64,000 nucleotides of DNA from Fusobacterium nucleatum_L (GCF_050231725.1 NZ_CP077172.1:930001-994000), one strand, 5' to 3'; shown: positions 1 through 11,475, counted from the stretch's first letter. The notes: generated from the letters alone by a model not told the origin. A program made the numbers and translations.

Positions 1-304
1 AGAATGCTCCCATACTTGCTGCCTGTCCTACACAGACAGTTTGAACATCTGGTTTTATATAATTCATAGTATCATATATAGCCAGTCCATCTGTTACACT
101 GCCACCTGGACTATTAATGTACATAATTATATCTTTTTCTGGGTCCTCTGCTTCTAAAAATAAAAGTTGTGCAATTATTGAGTTTGCTACCATTTCATCT
201 ATTGCAGTTCCTACAAATATTATTCTGTCTTTTAAAAGTCTTGAATATATATCATAAGCTCTTTCTGATTTTCCATTATTATCTATTACTGTTGGATTAT
301 ACAT
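1..304 (-). CDS. clpP: ATP-dependent Clp protease proteolytic subunit ClpP (C-terminus beyond window)
   Basis: Serine peptidase ring that degrades proteins unfolded by ClpX or ClpA in the cytoplasm. The first 101 residues are present, starting MYNPTVIDNNGKSERAYDIY; the gene runs off the left edge. The ClpP core is clear: SRLLKDRIIFVG, then MYINSPGGSVTDGLAIYDTM (the oxyanion-hole glycine loop), and GQAASMGAF with the nucleophile serine. The catalytic His and Asp lie outside the window. The start at 302-304 is supported by GAGGAGGT just upstream. It follows tig on the same strand after 103 bases, the common tig-clpP-clpX order, and probably has its own promoter (TATAAT at 350-345). Identity is secure; the truncation is only the window boundary. 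Confidence 0.97.
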   Translation of the reverse strand, partial: MYNPTVIDNNGKSERAYDIYSRLLKDRIIFVGTAIDEMVANSIIAQLLFLEAEDPEKDIIMYINSPGGSVTDGLAIYDTMNYIKPDVQTVCVGQAASMGAF

Positions 305-334
305 AATATTACCTCCTCAATACATAAGTACCAC

Positions 335-400
335 AACACTTAAAATTATAAAGTATCTTAAGTGTTTTAATACTTATCCGAAATAAAAATTTCGGATAAG
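335..400 (-). promoter_or_regulatory. tig-clpP intergenic: two inverted repeats and a possible clpP promoter
   Basis: Just after the tig stop codon is a perfect 12-bp inverted repeat with an AAAA loop (373-384 / 389-400). Downstream on the minus strand it has no clear U-run, so it may act as an inefficient terminator or as an RNA processing or stability element. A second inverted repeat, AACACTTAA / TTAAGTGTT (335-343 / 358-366), brackets a minus-strand TATAAT (350-345). That TATAAT could be the -10 box of clpP, but no good -35 is visible. The palindrome around it could be an operator; I do not recognise it as CIRCE or CtsR. Confidence 0.45.
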
Positions 401-407
401 AGATAAA

Positions 408-1697
408 TTATTTTGCATTTTTTACTACTTCATCAATAGCTTTTTTCATAACTATATCATATTTCACAGAAGCCTTAAAGTTTTCTAAGTTTTTATTTTT
501 CTTTAATTCTTCTTCTAATTTAGGAACATCCATTCCATACATTTTTGCTACTTCTTCCATTCTTCCATTTAATTCTTCTTCAGAAGCTTCAAAGTTATTA
601 TCCTTTGCTATTCTGTCTAGGATTAAGTCTACTTTTACTTTCTTTTCAGCAGCAGGAGCTAATTGAGCAGCAAATGTTTCTATATTTCCTCCCATCATTT
701 TCAAGTAGTCATCCATTTTGAAACCTTGCATAGATAATTGATATTCCATTTCTTTTAATCTATTTTGAATTTCTGCTTGAACCATAGAAACTGGGACATC
801 AATAGTAGTTGTTTCCATTAATTTGTCCAATAATACAGAAACATATTCATTTTCTATTCTGTCATTTTCTCTTTTTATTGTTTCTTCCTTAGTTTTAGCT
901 TTTAGCTCATCAAGAGAAGCATATCCTAATTCTTTTGCAAATTCATCATTTAATTCAGGTTGTCTTAATTTTTTGATAGCATTAATTTTAACCTTGAATT
1001 GTGCTCGTTTTCCTGCTAATTCAGCTGCATGGTATTCAGCAGGGAAGTTAACAGTGATTTCTCCTTCTTGTCCTTTTGTATATCCTACTAATTGTTCTTC
1101 AAAGTTATCTATAAAGCTTTTGCTTCCTAATTTTAATAAATGAGAGTCTGCTTTTCCACCTGGGAATGGAACTCCATCCATAAATCCTTCAAATGCTAAA
1201 TCTACTGTATCATCTAATTGTGCTTTATATTCTGCATCTTCAACTTCTTCAAGTTTAGCATGATTTCTTACCATTATTTCTAATTCTTCATTTAATAATT
1301 CATCTGTCATTTCAAATGATTTTTTTTCTGCTTCTAAACCTTTGTAATTTCCTAATTCAAATTGAGGGTAAACATCTATATCAAATATTAAGTTTAAATC
1401 ATCTTTTAAATTGATTTCTTTTAATCTTACATAACTAACAGGTTCTAATTTTTCTTTATCTACTATTTCTGGAAAATGAGCATTTATAGTGTCATTTGCA
1501 ACATCACTTTCTATATGATCTTTATAGTTAGCCATAAGCGCTTCTTTAGGTGCATGCCCTTTTCTAAATCCAGCTACTTCTGCATGTTCTCCTACATGTT
1601 TTAGCACCTTATCAAGTATTGGTTTTACTTCTTCAGCAGTTAAATTTAATTTCACTTCAACAGCTGATTTTTCTAATTTTTTTACTTCGTAATTCAT
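408..1697 (-). CDS. tig: Trigger factor (ribosome-associated chaperone / prolyl isomerase)
   Basis: Binds near the ribosome exit tunnel and folds nascent chains. At 429 residues it has the usual length. The ribosome-binding signature GFRKGHAPK is at residues 43-51. The FKBP-like PPIase domain covers about 160-245 (DDTVDLAFEGFMDGVPFPGG, later GSKSFIDNFEEQLVG). The C-terminal helical chaperone arms follow, with Lys/Glu-rich helices. The start has a strong Shine-Dalgarno sequence (AGGAGGAAAGA before ATG). It lies 16 bases downstream of recJ on the same strand, so it is probably read from the long rimP-nusA-infB operon and perhaps also from a local promoter that I could not see. ClpP follows. Confidence 0.98.
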   Translation of the reverse strand: MNYEVKKLEKSAVEVKLNLTAEEVKPILDKVLKHVGEHAEVAGFRKGHAPKEALMANYKDHIESDVANDTINAHFPEIVDKEKLEPVSYVRLKEINLKDDLNLIFDIDVYPQFELGNYKGLEAEKKSFEMTDELLNEELEIMVRNHAKLEEVEDAEYKAQLDDTVDLAFEGFMDGVPFPGGKADSHLLKLGSKSFIDNFEEQLVGYTKGQEGEITVNFPAEYHAAELAGKRAQFKVKINAIKKLRQPELNDEFAKELGYASLDELKAKTKEETIKRENDRIENEYVSVLLDKLMETTTIDVPVSMVQAEIQNRLKEMEYQLSMQGFKMDDYLKMMGGNIETFAAQLAPAAEKKVKVDLILDRIAKDNNFEASEEELNGRMEEVAKMYGMDVPKLEEELKKNKNLENFKASVKYDIVMKKAIDEVVKNAK

Positions 1698-1713
1698 TCT
1701 TTCCTCCTAATAA

Positions 1714-3378
1714 TTATTTATTTTCTTTTATACTTTTTAAAATAATTTGTGTAACCTCTTCATCATTTAAAATTATTTTTTCTGGATAATATACTATATT
1801 ATATGTTTTATCTTTATAGTCAGTATCTATTTTTTCTGCTAGTTCAAAACCAACAGTATTATATTTTACTTCACCTTTATATATTATTCCATTAAAATGT
1901 CTAGAATCTACTCCAAATTTTTTTATAGCATCTAATTTTAAATTTCTATCAACAAATAAAGGATGTGGATTATTTGAACCAAAAGGTCCCATTTTTTCCA
2001 TAAACTCAAATGTTTTTTCTCCTAATCTTTCTATTGGTAATTCAAAGTCAAAGTTTTTTTCATAATCTTTTTTATTTCTACTATATTCTTTCTTCATTTT
2101 CGGGATAGTATTAACAAAATATTCTCTAACTTTATTTATATTTTCTTTATGAACAACAAATCCCGCTGCTAAGTCATGTCCTCCATATCTCTCTAAAAGA
2201 TTTTTTACATCTGATAAAATATTAAATATACTTATATCTCCAACACTTCTACAAGATGCTTTTCCATAATTTCCTTCTATTGCTACTAAGATTACAGGAA
2301 TATTGAATTTTATTGTTAATCTTGACGCCACAACTCCAATTACACCTGGATGCCATTTAGTTGAGGATAAAAATATAACTGATAATTTATCAAAGGGAAT
2401 TTTGAGATTTTGAATTTTTCTCATAGCATCATCAAAAATATATTTTTCTAAAGTTCTCCTCTGTTTATTTTGTTCTTTCATTTCTTCAATTATGTTGTAT
2501 AAATCAAAGTCATCGTCTTTAAGAAAAAAATCTGCTGCCATTTTTGATATTCCTACTCTTCCCAAGGAATTTATCAAAGGTGAAATATAGTAACTTACAT
2601 CTGTTGTTGTTAAATTTTTTTTATTAAGCCTTAGATAGTTAAGTAAATAAGATAAGCCCTTTATCTTGGTATTTTTAATAATTTTTAAACCTTTTTTGAT
2701 TATTAAACGATTCTCATCTACCATAGGTACAACATCTGCTATTGTTCCTATCATTACTATATCTAAATACTTATAGATTATTTCCATATCTAAGTCTAAA
2801 CTCATACATAGACCTTGTGCCAGTTTAAATGCTACTCCTGCACCCGAAAGATACTTAAATTTATAGGCATTACTAAGTTTAGGGTTTAGATATAATATCT
2901 CATCATCAAATTTTTCTTTTACAGTCTTATGATGATCTGTAACTATAACATCAATTCCTAATGTCTTAGCGTATCTTACATCCTCTATTGTGTTATAACC
3001 TGTATCAACAGTTATGACCAACTTCCCATGTCTTTTATGAAAATAGTCTATATTTTTTTTTGAAACTCCATAATCTGTTTCTTTTCTACTTGGTATGTAA
3101 TAATCAGCAATTATTCCAATTTCATTAAAAAACCTTGTTAAAAATGCTGTTCCACTTATACCATCAACATCATAATCTCCATAGATAAATATTTTTTCTC
3201 TATTCTTTCTAGCAAAAATTATTCTATTGACAATAGCTTCCATATTTTCAAAATCAAAAGGATCTCTAAAATCTGAATAATCAGGATTTATAAATTTTTC
3301 TATATGATTTTTACTTTCGTGTTCTCTTTTTTCAAGCAATTCTCTTATTAATTCATCTGTATTTTTTTCTTTTATCAT
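1714..3378 (-). CDS. recJ: Single-stranded-DNA-specific exonuclease RecJ (DHH family)
   Basis: 5'-3' exonuclease for recombination and mismatch or base-excision repair. DHH phosphoesterase motifs are all visible (numbered from the upstream GTG): DYDVDGISG at 71-79, VDTG near 127-130, VTDHH at 149-153. The DHHA1 domain has WHPGVIGVVASRL near 345 and GGHDLAAGF at 402-410, and the C-terminal OB-fold contains FGSNNPHPLF. It overlaps the rbfA stop: GTG codons at 3387 and 3384 and an ATG at 3378 are all possible starts. None has a strong Shine-Dalgarno, so translation is probably coupled to rbfA. I chose the ATG. The length, about 555 residues, is normal for the family. Confidence 0.93.
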   Translation of the reverse strand: MIKEKNTDELIRELLEKREHESKNHIEKFINPDYSDFRDPFDFENMEAIVNRIIFARKNREKIFIYGDYDVDGISGTAFLTRFFNEIGIIADYYIPSRKETDYGVSKKNIDYFHKRHGKLVITVDTGYNTIEDVRYAKTLGIDVIVTDHHKTVKEKFDDEILYLNPKLSNAYKFKYLSGAGVAFKLAQGLCMSLDLDMEIIYKYLDIVMIGTIADVVPMVDENRLIIKKGLKIIKNTKIKGLSYLLNYLRLNKKNLTTTDVSYYISPLINSLGRVGISKMAADFFLKDDDFDLYNIIEEMKEQNKQRRTLEKYIFDDAMRKIQNLKIPFDKLSVIFLSSTKWHPGVIGVVASRLTIKFNIPVILVAIEGNYGKASCRSVGDISIFNILSDVKNLLERYGGHDLAAGFVVHKENINKVREYFVNTIPKMKKEYSRNKKDYEKNFDFELPIERLGEKTFEFMEKMGPFGSNNPHPLFVDRNLKLDAIKKFGVDSRHFNGIIYKGEVKYNTVGFELAEKIDTDYKDKTYNIVYYPEKIILNDEEVTQIILKSIKENK

Positions 3379-3386
3379 ACGCACCA

Positions 3387-3749
3387 CTAAACTTTCAATT
3401 CATTTAAAAGTTTAGTGATTTTCATTGCATTTTCCATAGAATTATCTAATTTTACTCTTATCTCAGGAGTATACCTTATATCCACTTCTTCTGCAACTCT
3501 TTTTCTTAAAAATCCCTTTATTTCATTTAAGGCTTCCAAAATTTCTTCGTGATCATATTGTTTTTCATCACTATTTAAAGGTGCTAAAATACTGAAATAT
3601 GTATCTGCAAATTTTAAATCTTCTGTAACATCAACCTCTGTGACCGAAACCAAACCTTTAATTTTAGGATTTTTTATTTCTTCAAGAAGAACCTTAGATA
3701 TGACTCTCATAATTTCTTTTCCAATGCCTTCTAGCCTTTGCTTTTTCAA
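3387..3749 (-). CDS. rbfA: 30S ribosome-binding factor RbfA
   Basis: Late 16S maturation factor that binds the 30S subunit. The protein begins MKKQRLEGIGKEIMRVISK and has the small KH-like fold sequence of RbfA (KNPKIKGLVSVTEVDVTEDL, then KRVAEEVDIRYTPEIRVK). I place the start at a TTG (3749-3747), because GAGGTGAT, a near-perfect anti-16S match, lies just upstream. An in-frame GTG at 3758 is part of that Shine-Dalgarno and is unlikely to be the start. This gives 120 residues, the usual size. It sits between infB and recJ in the nusA-infB operon, the classical place for this gene. Confidence 0.93.
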   Translation of the reverse strand: MKKQRLEGIGKEIMRVISKVLLEEIKNPKIKGLVSVTEVDVTEDLKFADTYFSILAPLNSDEKQYDHEEILEALNEIKGFLRKRVAEEVDIRYTPEIRVKLDNSMENAMKITKLLNELKV

Positions 3750-3763
3750 AATAATCACCTCAC

Positions 3764-5977
3764 TTATTTTAGTGTTCTTTTTACTTCGACCATTTCAAAT
3801 GCTTCTACTACATCTCCATCTTTTATATCATTGAAGTTTTCAACACCAAGTCCACATTCTTGACCTGCTACAACTTCTTTTGCATCATCTTTAAATCTCT
3901 TTAATGAAGCTAGTTTTCCTTCATAGATAACAACATTATCTCTAAGTATTCTTATATTTGAATCATTTCTAACTTTTCCATCTATCACAACACAACCTGC
4001 AATATTACCAATCTTAGATACTTTAAATACCTTTTTAATTTCTATTCTTCCAAGGTATTCTTCTTTGTATTCAGGTTCTAACATTCCTGCAAGTGCTTTT
4101 TCAATATCTTCTATTATATGATAGATTATTCCAGAAGTTCTTATTTCTACCTTACTTATTTCTGCTTCCTTTAAAGCTTTAGTTGTAGGTCTTACATTAT
4201 ATCCAATTATGATTGCTCCTGCTGCTTCAGCAAGTTTAATATCACTTTCTGTTATAGCTCCAGATGCTGCTTGAATAATACTAACTGCAACTTCATCATT
4301 AGATAATTTTAACAATGAATCTCTTAAAGCATCAACTGAACCTTTTGAATCTGCTCTTAAAATAAGATTTAACTCTTTTAAGTCCTCATGTTTAAATTGG
4401 TCTGATAGGCTTTCAAGAGATATAGTTTTCTTTGTAGTTTCTTGAATTTTTCTTTCTTTTCTAACTTCTTCAACTATTCTCTTAGCATGTTGTTCATTTT
4501 GAATAACATACATAGTATCTCCTGCATCTGGAACATTATTAAATCCAATTACTTCTATTGGTTGAGATACTGTTGCAGTGTCAACTCTTTCACCTTTATC
4601 ATTTAAAAGAGCCTTTACCTTACCTTGAACTTCTCCTGCAACTATAACGTCACCTATTTTTAATGTTCCTTCTTGAACTAAAATATCTGCTATTGGTCCT
4701 ATTTTAGGGTCAAGTCTTGATTCCAAAACAACTCCCTTAGCTCTTTTTCTAGTATTTCCTTTTAATTCAAGGATTTCAGATGTTATAAGTATAGTATCTA
4801 ATAATCCATCAAGATTTATTCTTTGTTTTGCCGAAACCTCAACAAACTCAACATCTCCACCCCATTCAGCAGAAACTAAACCATGTTCCATAAGTTCTTG
4901 TTTAACTTTCATAGGATTTGCTTCAGGTTTATCTATCTTATTTACTGCAACAATTATAGGTACTTTTGCTACCTTAGCATGAGATATTGCTTCAACTGTT
5001 TGTGGCATTACACCATCATCTGCTGCAACAACTAATATTGCTATATCTGTTACTTGTGCCCCCCTAGCTCTCATATCAGTAAAAGCCTCATGCCCGGGAG
5101 TATCTATAAAAGTTATTCTTTTTCCATCTTTTATAACTTGATAAGCCCCTATTTTTTGTGTTATTCCTCCTGCTTCTCCACCTACTACATTAGTAGTTCT
5201 TATAGCATCAAGAAGTGAAGTTTTTCCATGGTCAACGTGACCCATTATTGTTATAACAGGTGGTCTTTCTTTTAAATCAGCTGCTTTATCTTCTATTTCT
5301 AAGTCAAATTTTTCTCCAAAGTCTAATTCAACTTCTTGTTCTTCTTCAACTAAAACATCATAGTCAGCAGCAAGTTCTTCAGCCATATCCAAAGTTATAG
5401 GACTATTTATTGTTAACATTTGTCCTTTTAAAAATAATTTTTTAATAATTTCAGCACTATTGATTCCTAATTTTTCTGCGAAATCTCCTAGTGTCAATTC
5501 CCCTCTGAATTTTATAATTTTTATTCCATCTTCTTCAACAACATCAGGAGTTGCTTCAACAGTCTTCAATACAAAGTCTGTTCTTCTCCCTTTTTTCTTT
5601 TTACTTTTGTTTTTGTGGCTATTTCCATCTTCATCAAAAGTTATATTATTATTCTTTTTGTTCTTTGTTTGTTGAAATTTTGCCTTTTTATTATTTTTTT
5701 GAGGGTAGCCTTCACTATCATCGTCATCATCTTCATCAATTATCTTTCTAATTGGCTTTTCCTCTTTTTTTTCTTTATGAACTTTTACTGGTTCAACAGT
5801 TTCTACTTTAAGCATATTCATTTTTGCAAAATAGTCATCTATTTTTTTTACTTGGTCTTCATCTAAATTAGATAGGTGAGATGTAACGGTTATTCCTATA
5901 TCTTTTTTCAATATCTCTAAGAACTCTTTATTTTTAATCTCATATTTCTTAGCTAACTCATGAACTCTTACTTTCAT
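3764..5977 (-). CDS. infB: Translation initiation factor IF-2
   Basis: GTPase that delivers initiator tRNA to the 30S subunit and promotes subunit joining. From the chosen start (MKVRVHELAKKYEI) it has 737 residues: an IF2_N domain, a low-complexity acidic/Lys/Asn linker (about 75-135), a second IF2_N domain (about 155-215), then the G domain with GHVDHGKT (246-253), DTPGHE (292-297) and NKID (346-349). Domains II, III and IV follow. The start at 5977 has GGAAGGTGA upstream. An in-frame ATG at 6007 overlaps the ylxR stop and would add 10 residues, but has a weaker site. It is the centre of the conserved nusA-infB operon. Confidence 0.96.
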   Translation of the reverse strand: MKVRVHELAKKYEIKNKEFLEILKKDIGITVTSHLSNLDEDQVKKIDDYFAKMNMLKVETVEPVKVHKEKKEEKPIRKIIDEDDDDDSEGYPQKNNKKAKFQQTKNKKNNNITFDEDGNSHKNKSKKKKGRRTDFVLKTVEATPDVVEEDGIKIIKFRGELTLGDFAEKLGINSAEIIKKLFLKGQMLTINSPITLDMAEELAADYDVLVEEEQEVELDFGEKFDLEIEDKAADLKERPPVITIMGHVDHGKTSLLDAIRTTNVVGGEAGGITQKIGAYQVIKDGKRITFIDTPGHEAFTDMRARGAQVTDIAILVVAADDGVMPQTVEAISHAKVAKVPIIVAVNKIDKPEANPMKVKQELMEHGLVSAEWGGDVEFVEVSAKQRINLDGLLDTILITSEILELKGNTRKRAKGVVLESRLDPKIGPIADILVQEGTLKIGDVIVAGEVQGKVKALLNDKGERVDTATVSQPIEVIGFNNVPDAGDTMYVIQNEQHAKRIVEEVRKERKIQETTKKTISLESLSDQFKHEDLKELNLILRADSKGSVDALRDSLLKLSNDEVAVSIIQAASGAITESDIKLAEAAGAIIIGYNVRPTTKALKEAEISKVEIRTSGIIYHIIEDIEKALAGMLEPEYKEEYLGRIEIKKVFKVSKIGNIAGCVVIDGKVRNDSNIRILRDNVVIYEGKLASLKRFKDDAKEVVAGQECGLGVENFNDIKDGDVVEAFEMVEVKRTLK

Positions 5978-6003
5978 ATATTCACCTTCCTTTAATCTTT
6001 TAT

Positions 6004-6534
6004 TCATTCTTCTATTAATCCTCTTGCCATCTTTTTATCTTTTATTCCAATGACAGTTATTTCTTCTTTATTAAATACTTTTCCTAATTCTTGCATAGTT
6101 CCTACCACAACATATGGAATTTTTAATTCATTTATTCTTCTAAGTATTTTTTCTTCGTTCTTTTTAGAAATATCTTGTGCCATTACTATAAAATGTACAT
6201 GTTCTATATTTTCAAAAAGTAAATTTATCCCAAAAACTAATTCTCCTGAATTTTTCATTGAATTTAATATATTTAAATAATTTCTATTTGCCTTGTTTAT
6301 TATATTTAACATAGAAATCATATCTTGACTATCAAGTTTTACCTTGTTATGTTTAGCTAATTTTCCTAAACAATTAAGTGATTTACAAACATATACTGAC
6401 CTTGTTTGCTTCTTTTGTTCCTTATCAAACTCATAAAAAGCTTCTTTCACTTTAGCAAGTCTAAATAGTTTAGATTTTTCATTTTTGGTTCTACATATTA
6501 TACAAGTTCTTTCTGGTATATGAGTATTACTCAT
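6004..6534 (-). CDS. Fused YlxR (DUF448) - L7Ae-like RNA-binding protein
   Basis: 176 residues with two domains. Residues 1-65 are YlxR-like: PERTCIICRTK, with Cys at 11 and 14, then RSVYVCKSLNCLGKLAK with Cys at 50 and 55. Residues about 80-176 resemble the ribosomal protein L7Ae/YlxQ fold (GELVFGINLLFENIEHVHF, then ELKIPYVVVGTMQELGKVF). In many Firmicutes these are two adjacent genes, ylxR and ylxQ, between nusA and infB; here they are one reading frame in the same position. The start overlaps the nusA stop by 8 bases and has GGGAGAAG upstream. YlxR has been linked to RNase P or transcription control and L7Ae proteins bind kink-turn RNA; the role of the fusion is unknown. Confidence 0.88.
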   Translation of the reverse strand: MSNTHIPERTCIICRTKNEKSKLFRLAKVKEAFYEFDKEQKKQTRSVYVCKSLNCLGKLAKHNKVKLDSQDMISMLNIINKANRNYLNILNSMKNSGELVFGINLLFENIEHVHFIVMAQDISKKNEEKILRRINELKIPYVVVGTMQELGKVFNKEEITVIGIKDKKMARGLIEE

Positions 6535-7600
6535 CTTCTCCCTCTTTTAAAGTTTCATTATCAACAACTTTAATATCCACTCTCATTCCTGTTAATCTAG
6601 CTGCTAGTCTCGCATTTTGACCATTTTTACCTATTGCTAATGACAATTGTGAAGGTTCAACTAAAACTCTCGCTGTTCCATCTTCTAAGACTGTTACATT
6701 TGCTACAACTGCTGGACTAAGAACTGCAGAAACAAATTCTTCCACTACTGGTTTCCATTCAACTATATCTATTCTTTCTCCATTCAGTTCATCAACAATA
6801 TTCTTAATTCTTGCACCTCTTTGACCTATACAAGCTCCAACAGTATCAATATTAGGTACTTCTGAATATACTGCAACCTTTGCTCTTGACCCTGCTTCTC
6901 TTGCAACTGATTTAATTTCAATTATTCCTGAAGTTATTTCAGGGATTTCAATTTCAAATAGTTTCTTTAAAAGTCCTTCATTCTTTCTTGAAATTAATAT
7001 TTTTGGAAATTTATTTGTTTTTTCAACACTTAAAACATATACTTTTATTCTTTCACCAACTCTATATATATCTGAAAGTGATTGTTCAGCTGGAGGTAAT
7101 ATTAGTTCCACTCCATCAATCTCAATAAAAACATTTTTTCTGTTGTCAATTCTTCTAATTATACCTGTTACTATATTATCTTCTTTTTCTTTAAATTTAT
7201 TAAAGATATGCTCTCTCTCAGCTTCTCTAACTTTTTGAATAACTATTTGTTTTCCATTTTGCACTGCATTTCTTCTAAAATTTTCACAATCAATTTCAAA
7301 TTTTAGAATATCTCCTATTTTCACTCTTTTCTTTATTTGTTGTGCATCCTCTAAAGAGATTTCCTCATTAGGATTTAAAAGCTTATCCCCTTCTACAACT
7401 GTCTTAGTTGCAAGAACTCTTATGTCTCCATTTTCTCTATCTACTACAACTTCAACATTTTCATCTTCACCATAATTCTTTTTATATGCTGCTAAAAGTG
7501 CTAATTCTATAGCTTCTAATACACTTTCTTTGCTAATTCCCTTTTCTCTTTCAAGCTCTCCTAGTGCTTCTAAGAAAATTTTAGAATCCTTAGCCTTCAT
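6527..7600 (-). CDS. nusA: Transcription termination/antitermination factor NusA
   Basis: RNA polymerase-binding elongation factor that modulates pausing, intrinsic termination and rRNA antitermination. At 357 residues it has the short form (N-terminal polymerase-binding domain, S1, KH1, KH2) without the acidic repeats of gammaproteobacteria. Visible landmarks are the N-terminal MKAKDSKIFLEALGELEREK, the S1 region around residues 135-200, the KH1 segment VGACIGQRGARIKNIVDEL and the KH2 segment SLAIGKNGQNARLAARLTG. It lies between rimP and ylxR. Because it is in an operon behind a leader hairpin, autoregulation of the operon by NusA is possible but not shown. Confidence 0.97.
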   Translation of the reverse strand: MKAKDSKIFLEALGELEREKGISKESVLEAIELALLAAYKKNYGEDENVEVVVDRENGDIRVLATKTVVEGDKLLNPNEEISLEDAQQIKKRVKIGDILKFEIDCENFRRNAVQNGKQIVIQKVREAEREHIFNKFKEKEDNIVTGIIRRIDNRKNVFIEIDGVELILPPAEQSLSDIYRVGERIKVYVLSVEKTNKFPKILISRKNEGLLKKLFEIEIPEITSGIIEIKSVAREAGSRAKVAVYSEVPNIDTVGACIGQRGARIKNIVDELNGERIDIVEWKPVVEEFVSAVLSPAVVANVTVLEDGTARVLVEPSQLSLAIGKNGQNARLAARLTGMRVDIKVVDNETLKEGEDE

Positions 7601-7627
7601 AGTCTCACTCTACCTCCATTATTATTT

Positions 7628-8098
7628 TTAAAAATCATTAAATTCAAATAAAATATTAGCTTTTCTTATTTCATTAAACTTTATTTCTATTTCTTTTTTA
7701 TCTATTAAAAATAGTACATTGTCACCATTTACTTCTTTTATTATAGCTTTAAATTGTTTTTTATCATCTAACTTATGTTTTAGGTGCAAAGTTATTTTTT
7801 CTCCTGTAAACCTTATATAGTCTTCTAACTTTTTTAATGGTCTTTCAAGTCCGGGTGAAGAAACTTCAAGGAAGAACTTATGTTCTATTAAGTCTTCTAC
7901 TTTATCCTCTATTTTAGAACTTAATTTACTGCAATCCTCTATATTTAGATCTCCATTTAAGTTTTCAATAAAAATTCTAACATACCAATAACCTCCATCT
8001 TGTATATACTCTACATCTACAAGAGAGAGATTCATTTCTTCTACAAAAGGATTAACAATTTTTGTAATTTTTTCTACAATTTGATTATTCTCTTCCAT
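7628..8098 (-). CDS. rimP: Ribosome maturation factor RimP
   Basis: Assists assembly of the 30S subunit. From MEENNQIVEKITKIVNPFVE the protein has 156 residues, the usual size. Characteristic segments are LVDVEYIQDGGYWYVRIFIE, EDCSKLSSKIEDKVED and FFLEVSSPGLERPLKK, the RimP signature. The start at 8098 has AAAGGAGGAG nine bases upstream. A longer frame to 8146 would run through the leader hairpin and is rejected. It is the first gene of the rimP-nusA-infB operon and lies directly downstream of the rrn operon, but has its own promoter. Confidence 0.95.
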   Translation of the reverse strand: MEENNQIVEKITKIVNPFVEEMNLSLVDVEYIQDGGYWYVRIFIENLNGDLNIEDCSKLSSKIEDKVEDLIEHKFFLEVSSPGLERPLKKLEDYIRFTGEKITLHLKHKLDDKKQFKAIIKEVNGDNVLFLIDKKEIEIKFNEIRKANILFEFNDF

Positions 8099-8126
8099 AG
8101 TGATTTTCTCCTCCTTTTCTATAAAA

Positions 8127-8152
8127 TAAGGAGTGGCTTTGTCCACTCCTTA
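8127..8152 (-). promoter_or_regulatory. Leader hairpin of the rimP-nusA-infB operon
   Basis: A perfect 10-bp stem (TAAGGAGTGG / CCACTCCTTA) with a six-base loop lies between the operon promoter and rimP. On the minus strand it is followed by TTTTATAG, so it looks like a weak intrinsic terminator, that is, an attenuator. The downstream arm contains CTCCTT, which could instead pair with AAGGAG of the rimP ribosome-binding site (around 8109-8118), giving two mutually exclusive structures. This is an inference from sequence only. Confidence 0.55.
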
Positions 8153-8175
8153 AGTACTTTCTTACTTGTTAACCA

Positions 8176-8204
8176 ATTATATCATATTTATTATCATAAA
8201 GCAA
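8176..8204 (-). promoter_or_regulatory. Promoter of the rimP-nusA-infB operon
   Basis: Minus-strand TTGCTT (8204-8199), a 17-base spacer, then TATAAT (8181-8176). Transcription would start near 8169, giving a leader of about 70 bases that contains the 8127-8152 hairpin. It lies after the rrn terminator, so the operon is independent of rRNA transcription. Confidence 0.75.
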
Positions 8205-8266
8205 TTTTATTTCATATTAAAAATTCAAATTTAAAAATTATTCCAATAATTTTTTCAAAAAAATAA

Positions 8267-8286
8267 AGAGAAGCACTAGCTTCCCT
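8267..8286 (-). terminator. Intrinsic terminator of the rrn operon
   Basis: Stem of 8 pairs (AGGGAAGC / GCTTCTCT, one G-U) with a four-base loop, followed on the minus strand by TTATTTTTTTG. It lies just downstream of the 5S 3' end, as expected for the end of the rrn transcript. Confidence 0.85.
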
Positions 8287-8296
8287 CTAAAAACTT

Positions 8297-8414
8297 GCTT
8301 GGCAAATCCATACTCTCCCAGGCCGCTTCCAGCCAAGTACCATCAGCGTATATGGGCTTAACTTCTAGGTTCGGAATGTAACTAGGTGTACCCCCATAGC
8401 TATACTCACCAAGC
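8297..8414 (-). rRNA. rrf: 5S ribosomal RNA
   Basis: About 118 bases. The ends pair as the terminal helix (GCTTGG at the 5' end, CCAAGC at the 3' end). The conserved core CCGAACCTAGAAGTTAAGC and the loop sequence before GGCCTGGGAGAGTA are recognisable. It follows the 23S gene in the same transcript. RNase M5, encoded at 34422, is the expected 5S maturation enzyme in species that have it. The exact mature ends are inferred from the terminal pairing. Confidence 0.93.
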
Positions 8415-8449
8415 ATATTCATTTTATCACATAATATTCTTATGCGCAA

Positions 8450-8479
8450 GTCTGAACACTTGAAACTATATAGTAGAGC
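8450..8479 (-). other. 3' half of the 23S rRNA processing stalk
   Basis: In the 23S-5S spacer. On the minus strand this segment is nearly complementary, over about 30 bases, to 11446-11475 in the 16S-23S spacer; both contain the core ACTATATAGT. Together they would close a helix below mature 23S rRNA, the usual RNase III substrate. Confidence 0.75.
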
Positions 8480-8482
8480 TTA

Positions 8483-11390
<2,908 letters not shown>

Positions 11391-11445
11391 ATTTTTTTTG
11401 ACAGCTAACTCTAAGAAATTGTTAGAGTTAATTTTTTTCTTGTTT

Positions 11446-11475
11446 GTTCTACTATATAGTTTCCAATGTTCAGAA
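11446..11475 (-). other. 5' half of the 23S rRNA processing stalk
   Basis: Complementary, with few mismatches, to 8450-8479 beyond the 23S 3' end. The shared palindromic-looking core is ACTATATAGT. This is the expected double-stranded RNase III substrate bracketing pre-23S rRNA. Confidence 0.75.
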
